Below are positions 1 through 11,604 of a DNA stretch of 64,000 bases, piece by piece. The stretch is from Phytophthora colocasiae (lineage: Eukaryota > Oomycota > Peronosporomycetes > Peronosporales > Peronosporaceae), in assembly GCA_018806915.1 (NCBI GenBank), contig JAGKQI010000087.1:124001-188000 (forward strand). Direction: 5' to 3'. The notes below the pieces were generated by a model that did no database searches, was not told where the DNA came from, and was given only the letters and a program-made list of their open reading frames with translations. Position numbers and translations under genes: made by a program. Position 1 is the first letter of the stretch, and each line of letters opens with the position of its first letter.

Positions 1-240
1 TGCCATGTCGGAAACGTGGGAACGTCTCTGTGTGCATTTCTACCACAGCACATAACTTCTGGTCCGGGTCGTCGCTACGATATTGGCGAACTTTGATCCA
101 TCCAGTCTTTTGTAGTTGGACTTCTCGGCAGGGCGTGAATGTTTCAGCCGGCCCCGTACGCCCAGCAAACACAATGGTAGTACACCCGTTAAGAGCTACC
201 TTGATAACGCAACACTCACTGAATTTCCGTACTGAATGGA
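1..240 (-). pseudogene. C-terminal fragment of a bZIP/M96-like family protein, running off the left edge
   Basis: The minus strand has an open frame over about 200 nt that encodes the conserved end of the C-terminal domain of the family filling this window. It contains VQLQKTGWIKVRQY, matching the GWI.LR motif of the intact copies, followed by a CAVVEMHTETF stretch like VVETKFETI in the copy at 46851-48214. It continues past the left edge, so the true end is unseen. The frame stays open upstream under the start of the gene at 236, where similarity stops, so this is either a truncated relic or a last exon. It is too short to judge function. Confidence 0.6.
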
Positions 241-1553
241 CGATCTCAATGCGGAGGCTTCCGGCACTTTCGATCGAATGCTTAATGATACAACGCCCAC
301 TCTACTGGACTTCCTTGACTCGCTTGATAACGATGCAGATTTAGCTCTCGAAGCTGTTGCACTACCCGTTCAACAACCGAAGGCAGCAAGCACCGTTAAA
401 ATCAAGCTCGACAATAAGAAGAAATCGAACACCTGGAGGCAGCGACAGCGCTTGGAGGTCCTGCGATTGCGGGACGAAGTGAAACAGCTCGATGCAGAGC
501 TCAAGAAGATGAAGTTGGCCATTGGGGTGCGGTCCACTTTGCCACTGACGGAATTAGTGAGGCGCAGCGCCACTGATCAATTGAAGCGACCGACAGCGAA
601 GAAACTGCTGGGTGAATCGTGGCAAGATGCAGCGTCTCGAGAGTCACTTGCTCGTCACATATCTGGCGTTGAAAACGAGCGACTGCACAAGGTCCTATAC
701 ATGCAGATGAAATACGCTCGGAAGCTTCATCGCATGTTGCAGCAACAAATGACCACAACAATTGTGTCCCAAGCACTTGGGTACCGCCCCGCATTTGAAG
801 GTCGTCCCCCAACAGATAATGATATCGTGTTTCAGAAGCTGTTAGCTGATTTGGACGGACATCGCGGAAATGTACGAAGCATTTTCGTAGTGAGTCAAAA
901 GAGTGGAGAGCAAGACTGTTGCGTGACGATCAATCCTGCCCGTGGCTTGCAAGTTCGAATGGCAAAGAGCTACACCTTTCCGTTTAGTGCGAAAGCCACA
1001 GAACATGCCATTTGGGACGTTCTGACGGAAAAGGGAGGTGTTGACCAGAAAAACAAGGTGGCTTATAACGAGGTGCGTACGATTTTTCGAGCAAATGCTG
1101 TGATGACTGCAATTCTAACGTGTGATAATGCAGCGCTTTGATATTGACAACAACACCAGTTTGCAGAGTGTACGCACTTTCATCGTCGCAGGCTCGTACG
1201 AGTTGTGTTTTCTTGTGCGCAAAGGATGCCGAAGATATGTCAAGGACGATCTGACACATTTCGTCGTACATGAAACATCTATCGTTAGTTCTTCTTTCGG
1301 CACAGGAGTATCGTACGATGAAATTGTATGGCGAACTGTGACTGAAGGAAAAGGGAGACTTGGAGGCCCCACTGCGATTGTTGAAACACACATGCTGGCG
1401 ACGTTTCCTTCTTACAAAACACTCAATTGTCTCCCGCCCGATGGTCTGAAGGGGTTCCATGATGCATGCATTCGCTTCAACCACAAAGTTGAAGATGTGC
1501 TAGTTAGTCGTTCTACATTTTCAACTGCCCTAACATTGACGCAAATCGAGTGA
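236..1553 (+). CDS. bZIP-like / M96-like family protein (gene 1), two exons
   Basis: Probable DNA-binding regulator of the family that dominates this window. Exon 1 is 236-1072 and exon 2 is 1134-1553. The 61-nt intron (1073-1133) has a GTGCGT donor, a CTAAC branch-like motif and a CAG acceptor, and it splices in phase 0 to give about 418 aa. The start is an ATG opening an acidic N-terminus (MDDLNAEASG). Residues about 59-88 form a basic helix (KKKSNTWRQRQRLEVLRLR) continuing into a leucine-rich coil. Residues about 130-180 form a second basic helix, and about 195-418 the C-terminal domain. Its stop lies 15 bp from the stop of the convergent gene at 1569. The family label is recollection; the intron, domains and repeats of the family are seen directly. 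Confidence 0.78.
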
Positions 1554-1568
1554 CGATCGTTCAAACTG

Positions 1569-2696
1569 CTACAGTGCTAGATTATCCAGCCAACCATTGA
1601 TATTCCAGTCTTCCTCAACAAGCACCCGATTAATCGTCTTTCCGCATACCTCCGTTATTGCATCATGCGAATTCACCACGAAGTTGGTTAGTGCCCCAAC
1701 CTGCAGCTCCTGATCGGTAATATCATCTTGCAGCTCCAGTATCATCTTACAATACGACTGGAGCGATGTCGACCTAATGGTATTTGAAGAATCAAAACAG
1801 TCAGATCGGCCACTTTTCGACAGAAGGCTGACACTTCGAAGCACGATCCATCCGGTTTGGTTGCACCGCAGCCCACTGAGCTTAACGCCATTAATTTCAA
1901 GAGGTTCTGTAAGGGATTTCCACATGATCATCACACACTCCTTATCGACGTACTTGCGGTACGTCTGTTTGCCTCGCACGTTTGTTCGAAACGATCCAGC
2001 GTCAAAATTCAGCCCGTACGATCGAGCCACCAAGTTTTCTGTCGAGAGTCTTTCTTCATTAAAGTAGCTCTTGTTTTTCGGTCCTTCCTCCGCGAATGTT
2101 TTCCAGAAAGTCCTTTCCGTCACCTGAATATCAAATGGCAGCATTGAGCTAGCTTTTGTCACAAAAGCGACTCCTGTATCGGATTCCGGATCATTCATAA
2201 CGTGCAAGTCACAAAATGTTGCGCCTCGGTCTGCAAACTCCGGTTTGCAAAATATCTTGGCCGCGTCTAGATGTGCGCGTTCAACATGTGCCAACTGCTC
2301 CGCAAATATCTCGTCATCACTTGACATTGCTCTATCAGGAACCTGTGGTTTGAAGCGCTTAAAGGCTGCCAGCTCAGCCACCTCCTCACCTCTTGGGCGT
2401 TTCCGCAGTAGTCTCTCCAGTCTGGTTGCGAGCTTCAGCTGCCCTTCTAGTGACGCTCTGAGCTTCTGATTCTTCTCTTCCGCCCTCACTCGTTCCTTGT
2501 GCTGCCTCTCTGCGATTCCCTTCCAGACCAAAGGCCCCTTCACTTCACACTTGACAGCGACTAGTTGACTCAATTCCTCATCTTTCCTGGACTGTAATTG
2601 TGTTATCTGCTGCTCTAGCTTCCCTACAAGCTCCCTCAGATACGCGAGCTCCAGTTTCTGCCGTCGGACGCGCTTCTTCTTGGGCGGGGCCTCCAT
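1569..2696 (-). CDS. bZIP-like / M96-like family protein (gene 2), single exon
   Basis: Intact 375-aa ORF with an ATG start. Residues 5-20 are a strongly basic region (PPKKKRVRRQKLELAYLR) followed by a leucine-zipper-like coil to about residue 45. A second conserved helix starts at W57 (WKGIAERQHKER) and runs to about 105. The C-terminal domain (about 120-375) holds DDEIFAEQLAHVERAH, a LPFDI..TFWKT segment, RKYVDKECVMIMW, and TGWIVLRSV. No intron is visible, whereas most relatives have one just after the second helix, so this could be an intron-loss copy. It is the reference for reading the broken copies. Inferred role: sequence-specific transcription regulator with a ligand-binding or START-like C-terminal module. 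Convergent with gene 1. Confidence 0.8.
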   Translation of the reverse strand: MEAPPKKKRVRRQKLELAYLRELVGKLEQQITQLQSRKDEELSQLVAVKCEVKGPLVWKGIAERQHKERVRAEEKNQKLRASLEGQLKLATRLERLLRKRPRGEEVAELAAFKRFKPQVPDRAMSSDDEIFAEQLAHVERAHLDAAKIFCKPEFADRGATFCDLHVMNDPESDTGVAFVTKASSMLPFDIQVTERTFWKTFAEEGPKNKSYFNEERLSTENLVARSYGLNFDAGSFRTNVRGKQTYRKYVDKECVMIMWKSLTEPLEINGVKLSGLRCNQTGWIVLRSVSLLSKSGRSDCFDSSNTIRSTSLQSYCKMILELQDDITDQELQVGALTNFVVNSHDAITEVCGKTINRVLVEEDWNINGWLDNLAL

Positions 2697-2993
2697 TTGC
2701 GAGATGAATTTGAGTCAATATATTGGTCAATACTATTGTATCAATACTATTGCCCTATTGTATTGCATTTACTACTGTAGTAGTTAATATTGTACCGGCG
2801 ATCCGGCAAGCGTTTTCGGTAGTTGCTGTAGATATATTATAATACCTGCGTACGGTACACACACGCCCGCGCCCTGCGAAAATGCCACAAGCTGCACCAA
2901 ATGGACCTACATGCTCGTGAATTTCAGCCCCGAAAGCGCTTTGTGGCGAGAGCTGCAACTAGCGCCGAATCGGTGGTGAGATGCGCTGTGTGG

Positions 2994-3177
2994 ATAGCAC
3001 ACCACCGTCCCTCAAGGCCCTTGTACTTGGCGAGTTGCTCCTCTTACTTAAGTAGTCTACAGTACATGTATTATTAATAACACTGATAGCACACCACCGT
3101 CCCTCAAGGCCCTTGTACTTGGCGAGTTGCTCCTCTTACTTAAGTAGTCTACAGTACATGTATTATTAATAACACTG
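2994..3177. repeat. Two perfect tandem copies of a 92-bp unit in the 3' flank of gene 3
   Basis: Copy 1 is 2994-3085 and copy 2 is 3086-3177, identical by eye. The array abuts the stop codon of the minus-strand gene at 3181, so it would lie in that gene's 3' UTR. The unit holds a TTATTAATAA stretch that could act in 3'-end formation. Confidence 0.9.
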
Positions 3178-3180
3178 TAG

Positions 3181-4452
3181 CTAGGAAATCATGGTGCCGA
3201 GCCAGCCATTGAGATTCCAGTCTTCTTCGACGAGGACTTCGGTGATCATTCTTGCGCACACATCAGTGATTGTTTCGTGCATGTTGACCACGAAATTCGT
3301 GAGGGCTCCAATTTGAAGTTCCTGGTTGGCAACATCGTCTTGCAGCTCAATAGTCATCTTTGCATATGATTGAAGCTGTGTCGAGTCTGTACTTGAAGGA
3401 ATCTCACCAAGAGCCCAAGCAATCTCTGGGACGCTTGTATTGGCCGCATCAACTGAGCGAAGAACGATCCAACCCGTCTCATGGCATTGAATGCCGCAAA
3501 ACGTCGAGCCATTGACCTCAATTGGATCCACTACCCACTTCCACATGATGACAACTTTGTCGGCCGTGACATACTTCCGGTATGTCTGTTTCCCCAATAC
3601 GTTCGAATGGAACTTGTCTGTGCGAAACACAAGTCCATAAGAAGAAGCTGCCAAATTTTCACTAGTCAGTCGTTCCTCGACGAAGTAGCTGTCTTTCTTG
3701 GTCCCTTCTTTGGCTAGTGTGCGCCAGAATGCCTTCTCCGCCACTTTGATGTCGAACGGTAGCACTGACTTTGCTTTCTTGATAAATGCAACGCCAGTGT
3801 TGGACATGGTATCGTTCTCGACGATCAAATTGTAGAATGATGAGCTCTGGTTTGCAAACTCTGGCCCTCCAAAAACCTGATCGATGTCCAAGTGCGCGCG
3901 TTGCACATGAGCTAGTTGATCAGCAAAGATCTCTTCGTCGGTCGAGCTCACAACTGTACTGACAGAGGATTTGGCCCGTTTCGTGTCAACTAAAGCTTTG
4001 GTTTCCTGCAGACCGCAACAACAAACAAGTAATTCGTCAATACTTAAAGCAGTATCCTATTCTACCTCCAAAAGGTGTACCTCATCCCTCGGGCGCTTGT
4101 GCAGCAAACTCTCCATTTGCTTTGCTAGTTTGAGTTGACCCTTCAAGTTAACGCGCAGCTTTTTATTTTTCTCCTCCACTCGAGTCCTTTCCTTCTCTTG
4201 TCGCTCGGCGATTCCTTTCCACGTTGAAAAACCTTCCGTGCTGCTTGTAGGCGGTTTCTCGTTGTGATCAGCTGCTCTTGAAGACTGCTTGACTTTGAGG
4301 TCCGACATCTTCTCCTCCAAGCTGACCACGAGCTTCCGTAAGTATTCAAGCTCGAGCTTCTGCCGTCGAATACGTTTCTTCTTTGGCTTGGTGGTCGTTG
4401 ATACCCCCGGATCCCCTAACGCCAGACAAGTCTTCTCTTTTTTAGAGGGCAT
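3181..4452 (-). CDS. bZIP-like / M96-like family protein (gene 3), two exons
   Basis: Exon 1 is 4081-4452 and exon 2 is 3181-4005. The 75-nt intron (4006-4080) runs from a GTACAC donor to a CTGCAG acceptor in phase 0, giving about 398 aa. The ATG at 4452 (MPSKKEKTC) is preferred because it puts the basic region KKKRIRRQKLELEYLR about 22 residues in, as in gene 2. An in-frame ATG at 4560 would add 36 residues of unlikely hydrophobic sequence. The second helix has WKGIAERQEKER. The C-terminal domain keeps STDEEIFADQLAHVQRAH, LPFDIKVAEKAFWR and TGWIVLRSV. It is the closest relative of gene 2. The intron falls just after KRPRDE, the family's usual position. Divergent to the gene at 4724. Confidence 0.78.
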
Positions 4453-4723
4453 TGATGCGCAAATTTGGCTAAAATTCGGCAGGTCCTTCACTCCTTCCAC
4501 TCCTTGGGCAGCTATCGTAAAAAGGAATATCCATCTCAGTAATTGGCTTTCCTGTCCCATTGTGAACCACGAGCACACAGCCAAGAAAGATTACGACGCC
4601 GAATAGGCCGCAATGATTATCGTTGGCAGTACATGTATGTACCGTCGAGCAACCCCTACAAGAAAATCACAATAGTTTACCAAACTTTTATCAAATATTC
4701 GAGTCAGTGTGACTAAGGCGGAA
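4453..4723. promoter_or_regulatory. Divergent intergenic spacer between genes 3 and 4
   Basis: These 271 bp separate the starts of two family genes transcribed away from each other, so the spacer must contain both promoters or a shared bidirectional one. A near-palindromic GTACATGTATGTAC lies around 4630. No core element could be assigned with certainty. Confidence 0.4.
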
Positions 4724-6073
4724 ATGGAGTGGTCCCTACCTGACGACGATCAAGACCTGTTGCGGTTACTACGTTCGTTGCACCAGTCCACAGACAGCGA
4801 CTATGGTTCTCTAGAGGATGAAGAACTGGCAGAAACACAATGGGAGGAACCTCCGCCTAAGGATGTTACAGAACGAACTCAAGAGAGACATCGTCTTGCA
4901 GTTGTTGGGACAGTCAAGCGCCGCAAAGTGGAGATAGAGAACCTCCACGCAATCGAGCAGAAATTACGCGCCCAATTAGTGCAACTCAAGGCTGCAGCGA
5001 ACGAAGAGGCAAAACTCAAATTAGGAACGGGTATTGCTCTTTCCATCGAGGAGATGGAGTCTAGAATGCTGCAAAAGAACATAGCAGAACAGGAGGCCAA
5101 GAGCCGACAGCTCTCAATGATCGAGAATAATGGACTTCGAGCAGCTCTGCAGCGTCAAATTCGAATAACCAAGTCCCTTCGACGGTTGTTCCAGCGCCGA
5201 ATGCGTCAAGAGGTTCGCTAAGTTTTAGTTTTTCAGCTGTGGACTATTTCCTAATGGTTTTATGTGCAGACGATGAAGAACGCAGTCGCTTTGTGCACTC
5301 AACAGGATCTTCTGGCAAGTCTTGCTGCAAGTATTCGAATCCATAGTGATCCCGTGTTTGATGGATTAATTGTGGGACTGGACGAGATCTATGCCAACAT
5401 GGATAAAGTGTTCGAGGAGGCTGGAGTTCCTGAACTTCCGTGCCCTGGTCGTAAGAATTTATCGGCGAGAAATAACTTCAAATTCGTCGAGTTTCTCGAT
5501 TGCTATGCAGTGCCGTTTGACACCAATAGTACCGAAAAAGCAGTTTGGGGATGTCTCGCAGAACACGATTGGAAAGGGCCGAAAAACTTGGCGTCAAGTG
5601 TGAGCGCCTACTTACTATCTTCTGCTCGTATTGGTTGTACTAACTTGTATCTGCTTGCGCAGTATTTTGACAAAACTAGGAATGCCTTGCTGACCTATTG
5701 GGTTGCTGCGTTCTCGGGTGGTGATGTGACTGTTGCGATCAAAAATTGCAGAGTGACTCGGAAATATGTGGAGCAAAGCAGAACAGTGTTTATTTCGCAG
5801 ACCTTCATCGACCCAATGTCCGATCCGCCTGCTGTGTTCTATGAAACGATGCGTCTTATGGTGAAGGAGAATGGCATGCGTGACACTGGGCCAACATCCA
5901 TGATAGAATCCCACCGCGACGCTACCATGCACGACAAGGGCGATGTGAAGCGGGTTCTAAAACATGTTAACGAGATTGGCGCCGCCGCGTGGGATGCCGC
6001 GGTAACACAATTTAACCACCGAGTAGAAGATGCACTTGTCCAACAACAATGGTCAAATAAGGGGTTGCCATGA
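4724..6073 (+). CDS. bZIP-like / M96-like family protein (gene 4), two exons
   Basis: Exon 1 is 4724-5212 and exon 2 is 5270-6073. The 57-nt intron (5213-5269) has a GTTCGC donor, a CTAATG branch-like motif and a GTGCAG acceptor, and splices in phase 0 to give about 430 aa. The start is the ATG of MEWSLPDDDQD; the frame is open upstream but has no earlier ATG. The N-terminus is acidic. A basic-plus-leucine coil (VGTVKRRKVEIENLHAIEQ) lies at about residues 60-85, and a second helix ends RRLFQRRMRQE. The C-terminal domain is divergent but keeps IYANMDKVF, a VPFDT..EKAVWG segment and a terminal coil (HRVEDALVQQQW). It resembles gene 1 (HKVEDVLV) more than genes 2 and 3, which suggests two subfamilies. 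Confidence 0.75.
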
Positions 6074-6364
6074 ACTACGTTGGTCTTGAGGCGTATTGTG
6101 GACTCCAACGACCTCAATTATTTCTAGCTTTGGAAGTTGAAATGAACCGATGTTGCAACTGTGGTGGAGAAGTCAATAGTTTTATGTAAGCTTATCGTCG
6201 ATGTGGTGTACGGTACCGTACAAGCACATGTGTTGTGCAGTCAACAGATGTACCCGTCGAGTAATACATACTACTCGACGCACACATGATCTCGATCGCG
6301 CTGTCGACAATGAAGTTTAATGGAGCTGCACAGTCATTTTTAATCCACCGACCAGAGACTGACA

Positions 6365-8541
6365 ATGACCGCGTGGACGTTGTGGCGATTCCTTGTTACT
6401 GTCAGTGTCATCATTTTCGCTTCGACAGCGGCCAAAACTTCGTACTCGACCAAGTCGAAAGTCTTGCCGTGGGTAGATGTTGACACGCCAGACAATGCTC
6501 AAACGCACAAGTCATCTCGTGGACAGACGTGGTCGCTGGTTATGAGCGACGAGTTCAACGAAGAAGGTCGCACATTCGAAGCAGGAGCAGATCATCTATG
6601 GACTGCACTTGATAAACCCGACGGTGTAAATGCTGCGCTGGAAATCTACGCCATCAACATGACCTCCACTGAGTGCGATAAGGAAGGCAATTGCTACTTC
6701 TACATCGAGTCGGACATTGATGAGAAGAACATCACAGTCTGGAACGACTACATCACACCCCCTGGATACCAGAACGTTACCTTCTACTATCGAGCTGCAA
6801 TGGTACAAGGCTGGAACAAATTCTGTTTTCAAGGAGGTTTAGTCGTTGTCCGAGCCCAACTACCCGGTGTTGTCGGTAAGAACTCTGGAAACCCCGACCT
6901 CGTCAATGCGACGAAAACGACTCGAGCGGAAAGTATTGATTTTTATCCTACGTGGCCTGGTATTTGGATGTTCGGGAACTTAGGGCGTTCTATTTTCACG
7001 GGCTCGACAGCTCGCGTTTGGCCATTCTCGTACAACGAATGCAATGAGACCGTCTTTGACTCGCAGAACCAGCGTATCAGCGCCTGCGATCCCAATCCTG
7101 GATCAGGAATGAACCCTTTCCAAGGCCGAGGTGCACCTGAAATCGACATTCTGGAAGGTGGAGGTACCGAGATCTCCTCGTCGATGCAAATTGGCCCTGG
7201 CATGCCCGACGACTTTCGACAACTACATGACACCGAGAACGGAGGCTGCATCTATAGCTACACCTGCACTACACCTGGTGCGAATAACCCCGACGTACCA
7301 ACTAAGGTCTACCAAAAGCTTCGTGGATACAAGTCGTGGTACCAGGGAATGCGATATGGTGCAAATAATCTATGTGCCTCTGAAAGTGAAGAGCTCCAGA
7401 CATTTTCCAAGATCAACGCCTCATTGACGGCAGGTATCACAGAAAACGCTTGTACGATTGATATCTGCCCGGCTGCGTTCGATGTGAACGCGGATCTCGG
7501 ATTTATGGACAACCGAACGGATCACTGGGGAGTCAATTCCAACGGTACATGTTTCCCCCGTATGAATGCTTACACTGGTGCATACTTGTGCGATGCTGGT
7601 AACACGAACGCCAAGTGCACGGAGTCTGGAGGATCTACCAGCGCGGCATCGTCCTTCATGTATCAAATGGATGCACTATCTTCAAACTGGGGCATTCATC
7701 TGGCTGCGTATCTGGACTGGGTTACATATTCTGTCGAGTGGGTTCCTGGAGACGATGGCTACGTTCGTTGGGAAGTAGAAGGTCATCCACTCTATGAAAT
7801 TCCTGCCGCTACCGTGACAAACCCACCGCAAGATTCCGCACAAATGAATCCAAGAAAAATCATGATCGAAGAGCCGATGTACATTATCTTCAATGTTGCG
7901 CTTTCAAGTTCGTGGGGATCTCGACCTCCCAATGCTGGTTCATCCGGCTGTTATGGTGATGGAAAGGATAAAAAGACGAACGCAATCTGCGATGCCTTCC
8001 CCATGAAAATGAAGATCGATCACATTCGCGTGTATCAAGATACATCTACGATGGCCTATGGCTGCGATCCAGCGTCACACCCAACCCGACAGTGGATCGA
8101 AGACCACATCGATCTCTACCAAGACTTTGATAATTTGGTGGTGGAGGTCGCTGGAAAAGCGCCATGCAACTCTGACGATGACTGCACCATTGCATCAAAA
8201 GGGGCTTCATCAGTGAGAACTGGTCACTGTACCAATAAGCGATGTGAGTGCGCTTCGCACACTTGGACTGGACCACGATGTACGGAGACTACGAAGGTCA
8301 AGAAGGACGATCAGCAGTACGGTCCTCCAATGATCATGTCGATTGCAGTAGCTGCTGTAGTTGTCTGGCCACATTCGGAACGATTCTCTACACCACAGCA
8401 AGGGAAAAGCGTCAATACGAGCGACGGGTGAGAAACCACGCGATTCAGATGGACCGTGCGAAGCAAGTGGGCCCAACGACAGCAGCAAATGAAGTCGACA
8501 TTGGGCCGGAGAAAGCAGGGTACAGCACGAACTTTGTTTAG
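6365..8541 (+). CDS. KRE6/SKN1-like beta-glucan synthesis protein (GH16-like), with a 1-nt frameshift near the C-terminal membrane segment
   Basis: Likely type II/secretory-pathway protein needed for cell-wall beta-1,6-glucan assembly. A hydrophobic signal or anchor covers residues about 8-22. The SKN1/GH16-like domain covers about 55-570 and contains the ExDxxE-type catalytic motif EIDILE at residues 259-264. A Cys-rich EGF-like segment (CNSDDDC...CTNKRCEC) covers about 601-640. The first frame then enters a hydrophobic run (MSIAVAAVVV) and shifts near 8,360 into about 24 unrelated residues ending at 8431. Another frame carries the continuation of the membrane helix (LATFGTILYTT) and a basic cytosolic tail to a stop at 8541. 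Adding one base near 8,360 would rejoin them. No GT..AG intron fits, so this is a recent frameshift or a base-calling error. No introns seen. Confidence 0.82.
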
Positions 8542-8904
8542 TAAAGCAACTCAGGACAGTAAACCTTGTTGGTATGTTGTTGAGTGCATGTACATGTAGT
8601 TTTGCTGGACATCAATTCCTAAAACTTCAACACAGGTCAATACAGTTTCTAATACTTCGTAAATTCGAACAGTAAACATTCACCTTAACCCTACACCCTA
8701 AGTCCGTGCGTAATCACCTTCCCATACAAAACCCAAGTCATTCTACTTGTCTCTGGTCTTTAAGCACAATCATCATTTTAGACTCCGTTTTACCGCTCCG
8801 GTCGTGAGGTTTCCGATACTTCGCTGGACGACGCAGCTTCCTCGCTAGCGCTAGAGCAGGCGCTGGCCTTCGCAGACGCGTGTGACGTGGGAAGTGACGA
8901 CGAG
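8542..8904. other. Intergenic spacer
   Basis: No gene recognised. The frame of the following gene is open back to 8782 but has no ATG, so an upstream exon or non-ATG start is possible. A short CCTTAACCC/ACACCCTAA stretch near 8,682 is too short to be an interstitial telomere. Confidence 0.5.
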
Positions 8905-10589
8905 ATGGCGGCCACTGGAGATCAAGAGCTGGACGCGTTGCTTGCGGACGTTCAGACCAGCGACTTCTTCGCTTCCGACGGACTTTTGATGCAGATGCCC
9001 GAAACACTTAAACCCCTGTCGCCCCCCGAGCCCAATGGAGTGGGCGAGTTCACTGGGCTCATGCTGGGCGCTGAAATGTCTGCTACCGAGTCGGAATCGT
9101 CACTGGAAAGCGCGTTGGCTGTGCTCACGACCCATTGCGATGCATCCACTAGTGATGGCAGTAATAGCGATGATACAGCGACCAAAGGGACACTTTCTGT
9201 CGGACACAGAGCTAAGACTGTCAAGAAGATGAAGCGAGCGCGTGCACCGTCCCCTACGAGAACTGCCAAGGACTTTGCAGCTGCCAATGCTGCGATGGCA
9301 GCAGCTGCGGCGAAAGCTCGTGGACAAACCACGGAGGTGAAGAAGCCTACGAAGAAACGCATCCGTCGGCAGAGAGAGGAACTGTTGTATCTCCGTGTGA
9401 AGGTTAAAGAGATGGAGAGCAGCCTCGCGAAGCTGAAGAGCACGGAGATGCGCACTCCGAATGGAAGTTTCAATCAGCTCGCGGTGAACGGGAAACCTAA
9501 TTCCGAGAGCTCGTCGTTGCTAGCTTCAGTGTGGGAAAGTCTGGCCAATCGACAATACAAGGACAGGGAACGCGCTGAGCAGGAGAACCGCAAACTGAAG
9601 TCCACGCTAGAGGGACAGATCAAGTTGGCTAAATGTCTTGAGAAGATTCTGGAGGATCAACCCGAGGACGATGTACGTAGTTCTGTGATTGTACTACCTT
9701 GGCCGGGTCAATTGCTTATTTTTTGTGATTTTTTTCGTAGATTGCACCAGGACCTCCTCGTCCTGAACAGTCAAAGTTGTTCGCGTTGGGTGTTAGCAGT
9801 GACCAAAAGGCTCTCCACGCCCAATTACTGTCGGAAATGGATGGTGCGTTCGACGAAGTGGACGGGAAATACAACCTGAAAAAGTTCGCTGAAATTGAAA
9901 AAGAGAAGATGGACGTCAAGGTCGCTTCGAGTTTGGACAATGGTATTGCGCTGCACTTCTTGGGCTTCAAACGCGTGCCATTCCCGCAAGACGTAGCATC
10001 ACGGGGTATGTGGCGCTTCACGTCGTGCGAAGCAACCAAGCGCCAGGCATATTTCTACGAGGAGGTAAGCTGCACTTGTGATACTTCTCACAACAGTGCT
10101 AAAAAATCTAACCTGAACTTCTGTTTACAGCACGAAACCTCGTCCAAGCACACCGTCGCCAGGACCTTCGGCCACAAAATCCAGAGCGAGCATGGCAGCC
10201 TCGACTATCGAAGCGAGGGCGTCTTAGAGTGTCGCAGGCGTGGTGATCGCGTGGTAATAGTCACGCGGGGCTTGGCCAAGCCGATCAAATTCTCAGCGGC
10301 ACCAGTGAACGGTATCCGCTTCCACGAGAACGGGTGGATCGTAATCGAAAAGGCATCAGCGCCGGACGGATCTTGCAAGGGATCGTGGTCGACCATCGCA
10401 TCGTCCATGGAGCTCAAGCCGATCTTCGATGACGACGCCTCGGACCAAGACTTCACGGTTGGAGCACTCACAGATTTTGTCATCGACTCGTTCCACCGCA
10501 ACATGCACTTGGGCGAGGAGGTTGTCGCAGCTATCATGATGGACGAGGCCCGGAAAGCGGCCACGCAGCTGGAGGGATCCTGGCCGTAA
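8905..10589 (+). CDS. bZIP-like / M96-like family protein (gene 5), three exons
   Basis: Exons are 8905-9672, 9741-10064 and 10131-10589. Intron 1 (68 nt) runs from GTACGT to CGTAG. Intron 2 (66 nt, GTAAGC, CTAAC, TACAG) is a multiple of three with no stop, so a plain ORF would wrongly translate it. Spliced length is about 516 aa, the longest in the window. A long N-terminal region is acidic, then Ala-rich. The basic region KKPTKKRIRRQREELLYLR is at about residues 146-165, followed by a coil and by a second helix WESLANRQYKDRERAEQEN. The C-terminal domain keeps YFYEE, RRRGDRVVIVTRG, ENGWIVIEK and DQDFTVGALTDFV. All marks of a functional copy are present. The start is the first ATG in the open frame. 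Confidence 0.8.
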
Positions 10590-11604
10590 GACCTCTGCCT
10601 TCTGTGGTGAACGTAGTATCCGTGCAATAGATTTTTTTCCGTATTACTTTGCTTCCGGTAGTTTATTGCATGCAGGTCAAGTGCAATGCCATCATCGCTT
10701 GATCATGGCCTACGTTGGCGTAGTAATCGTTGACACCAACATTCTGATGCCAGGTGGTACTGTACAACAGAGCTTGCACATGGCGGTGCTCGCCATCACA
10801 TTTGTCGCCGTTCGTTCGCAAGAAAATCCGGTTGCCGCATTGATCAATAGAGGTGATCTACTCAGTCCGCAACTGAGTACAGTGTATGATGTCTCGATCG
10901 GGAGTTCCTAGGGAATGCCATCAACACACAGCAACGGCAACTGAACTTCAGCCTGATGCGCCCCGGAACATCCGATATACAGTACTACCGACTTTTTTTC
11001 GCGATCGAATCGGATTGCAACACTGCACCGTGTGACGGGCTAATGTCCGTCAAGCGACAAGAACACCCATGTCTGCCTACTGCCGCTGTTTCACATTCTT
11101 CTCGACCAACTGAACCATGCTGTGAGAGCATGCTTTGTAGTAATATCAAGTGGCTCGGATTTGCTGGCGTCGACGGAAGCTCGCAATCGCAATTGTCGTT
11201 GTTGACTGTAGCTACACAAAGCACACAATCAGCCCGCAGTTTTGTAGATGCAGACACGACAGTCTCTAGTCGATTCACGCATTTTGTCCTCCCGTCCGAC
11301 GACTACAAACCGCGGGACACAATAAGGCTTTCACCCCGCAAAGCAGGCCCTTTCCTTTGTTCCGCCCTCGACGGGCGCAATCGAGCTCCAAAGCCGGGGC
11401 TCGTTTGCTGCAGTTGTTGCATGTTTCCGGCGTTTACGGTTTGCGCCGTGTTGACTGTCAGCCGGAGCGGCGTAAACGGGAGTCGTGTCTCGGGCGTTTG
11501 CGCGCTCTCGCCCGTCTACATCGCCCGACAGAGTCAAAGTTTTGACAAGCTGTTGGCCATTCTCGTTTTCACCTTGATACACGCAGTACCACATCGAATG
11601 CCCC
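10590..11604. other. Long intergenic spacer between genes 5 and 6
   Basis: About 1 kb with no recognised coding similarity. A 260-codon open frame at 10956-11738 overlaps the gene 6 start in another phase and has no recognisable motif, so it is taken as chance. The promoter of gene 6 must lie in the right part. Confidence 0.5.

Noticed and set aside
8355..8365. Intron to explain the frame change in the KRE6-like gene
   Set aside because: No GT..AG pair of adequate length bridges the two frames; a one-base change is simpler.
8680..8702. Telomere-like CCTTAACCC / ACACCCTAA
   Set aside because: Only about two imperfect units; not a tract of the oomycete repeat.
10065..10130. In-frame continuation of gene 5 coding
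   Set aside because: It has consensus splice sites and a CTAAC motif, interrupts conserved YFYEE..HETS, and its length of 66 is a multiple of three, so it is an intron without stops.
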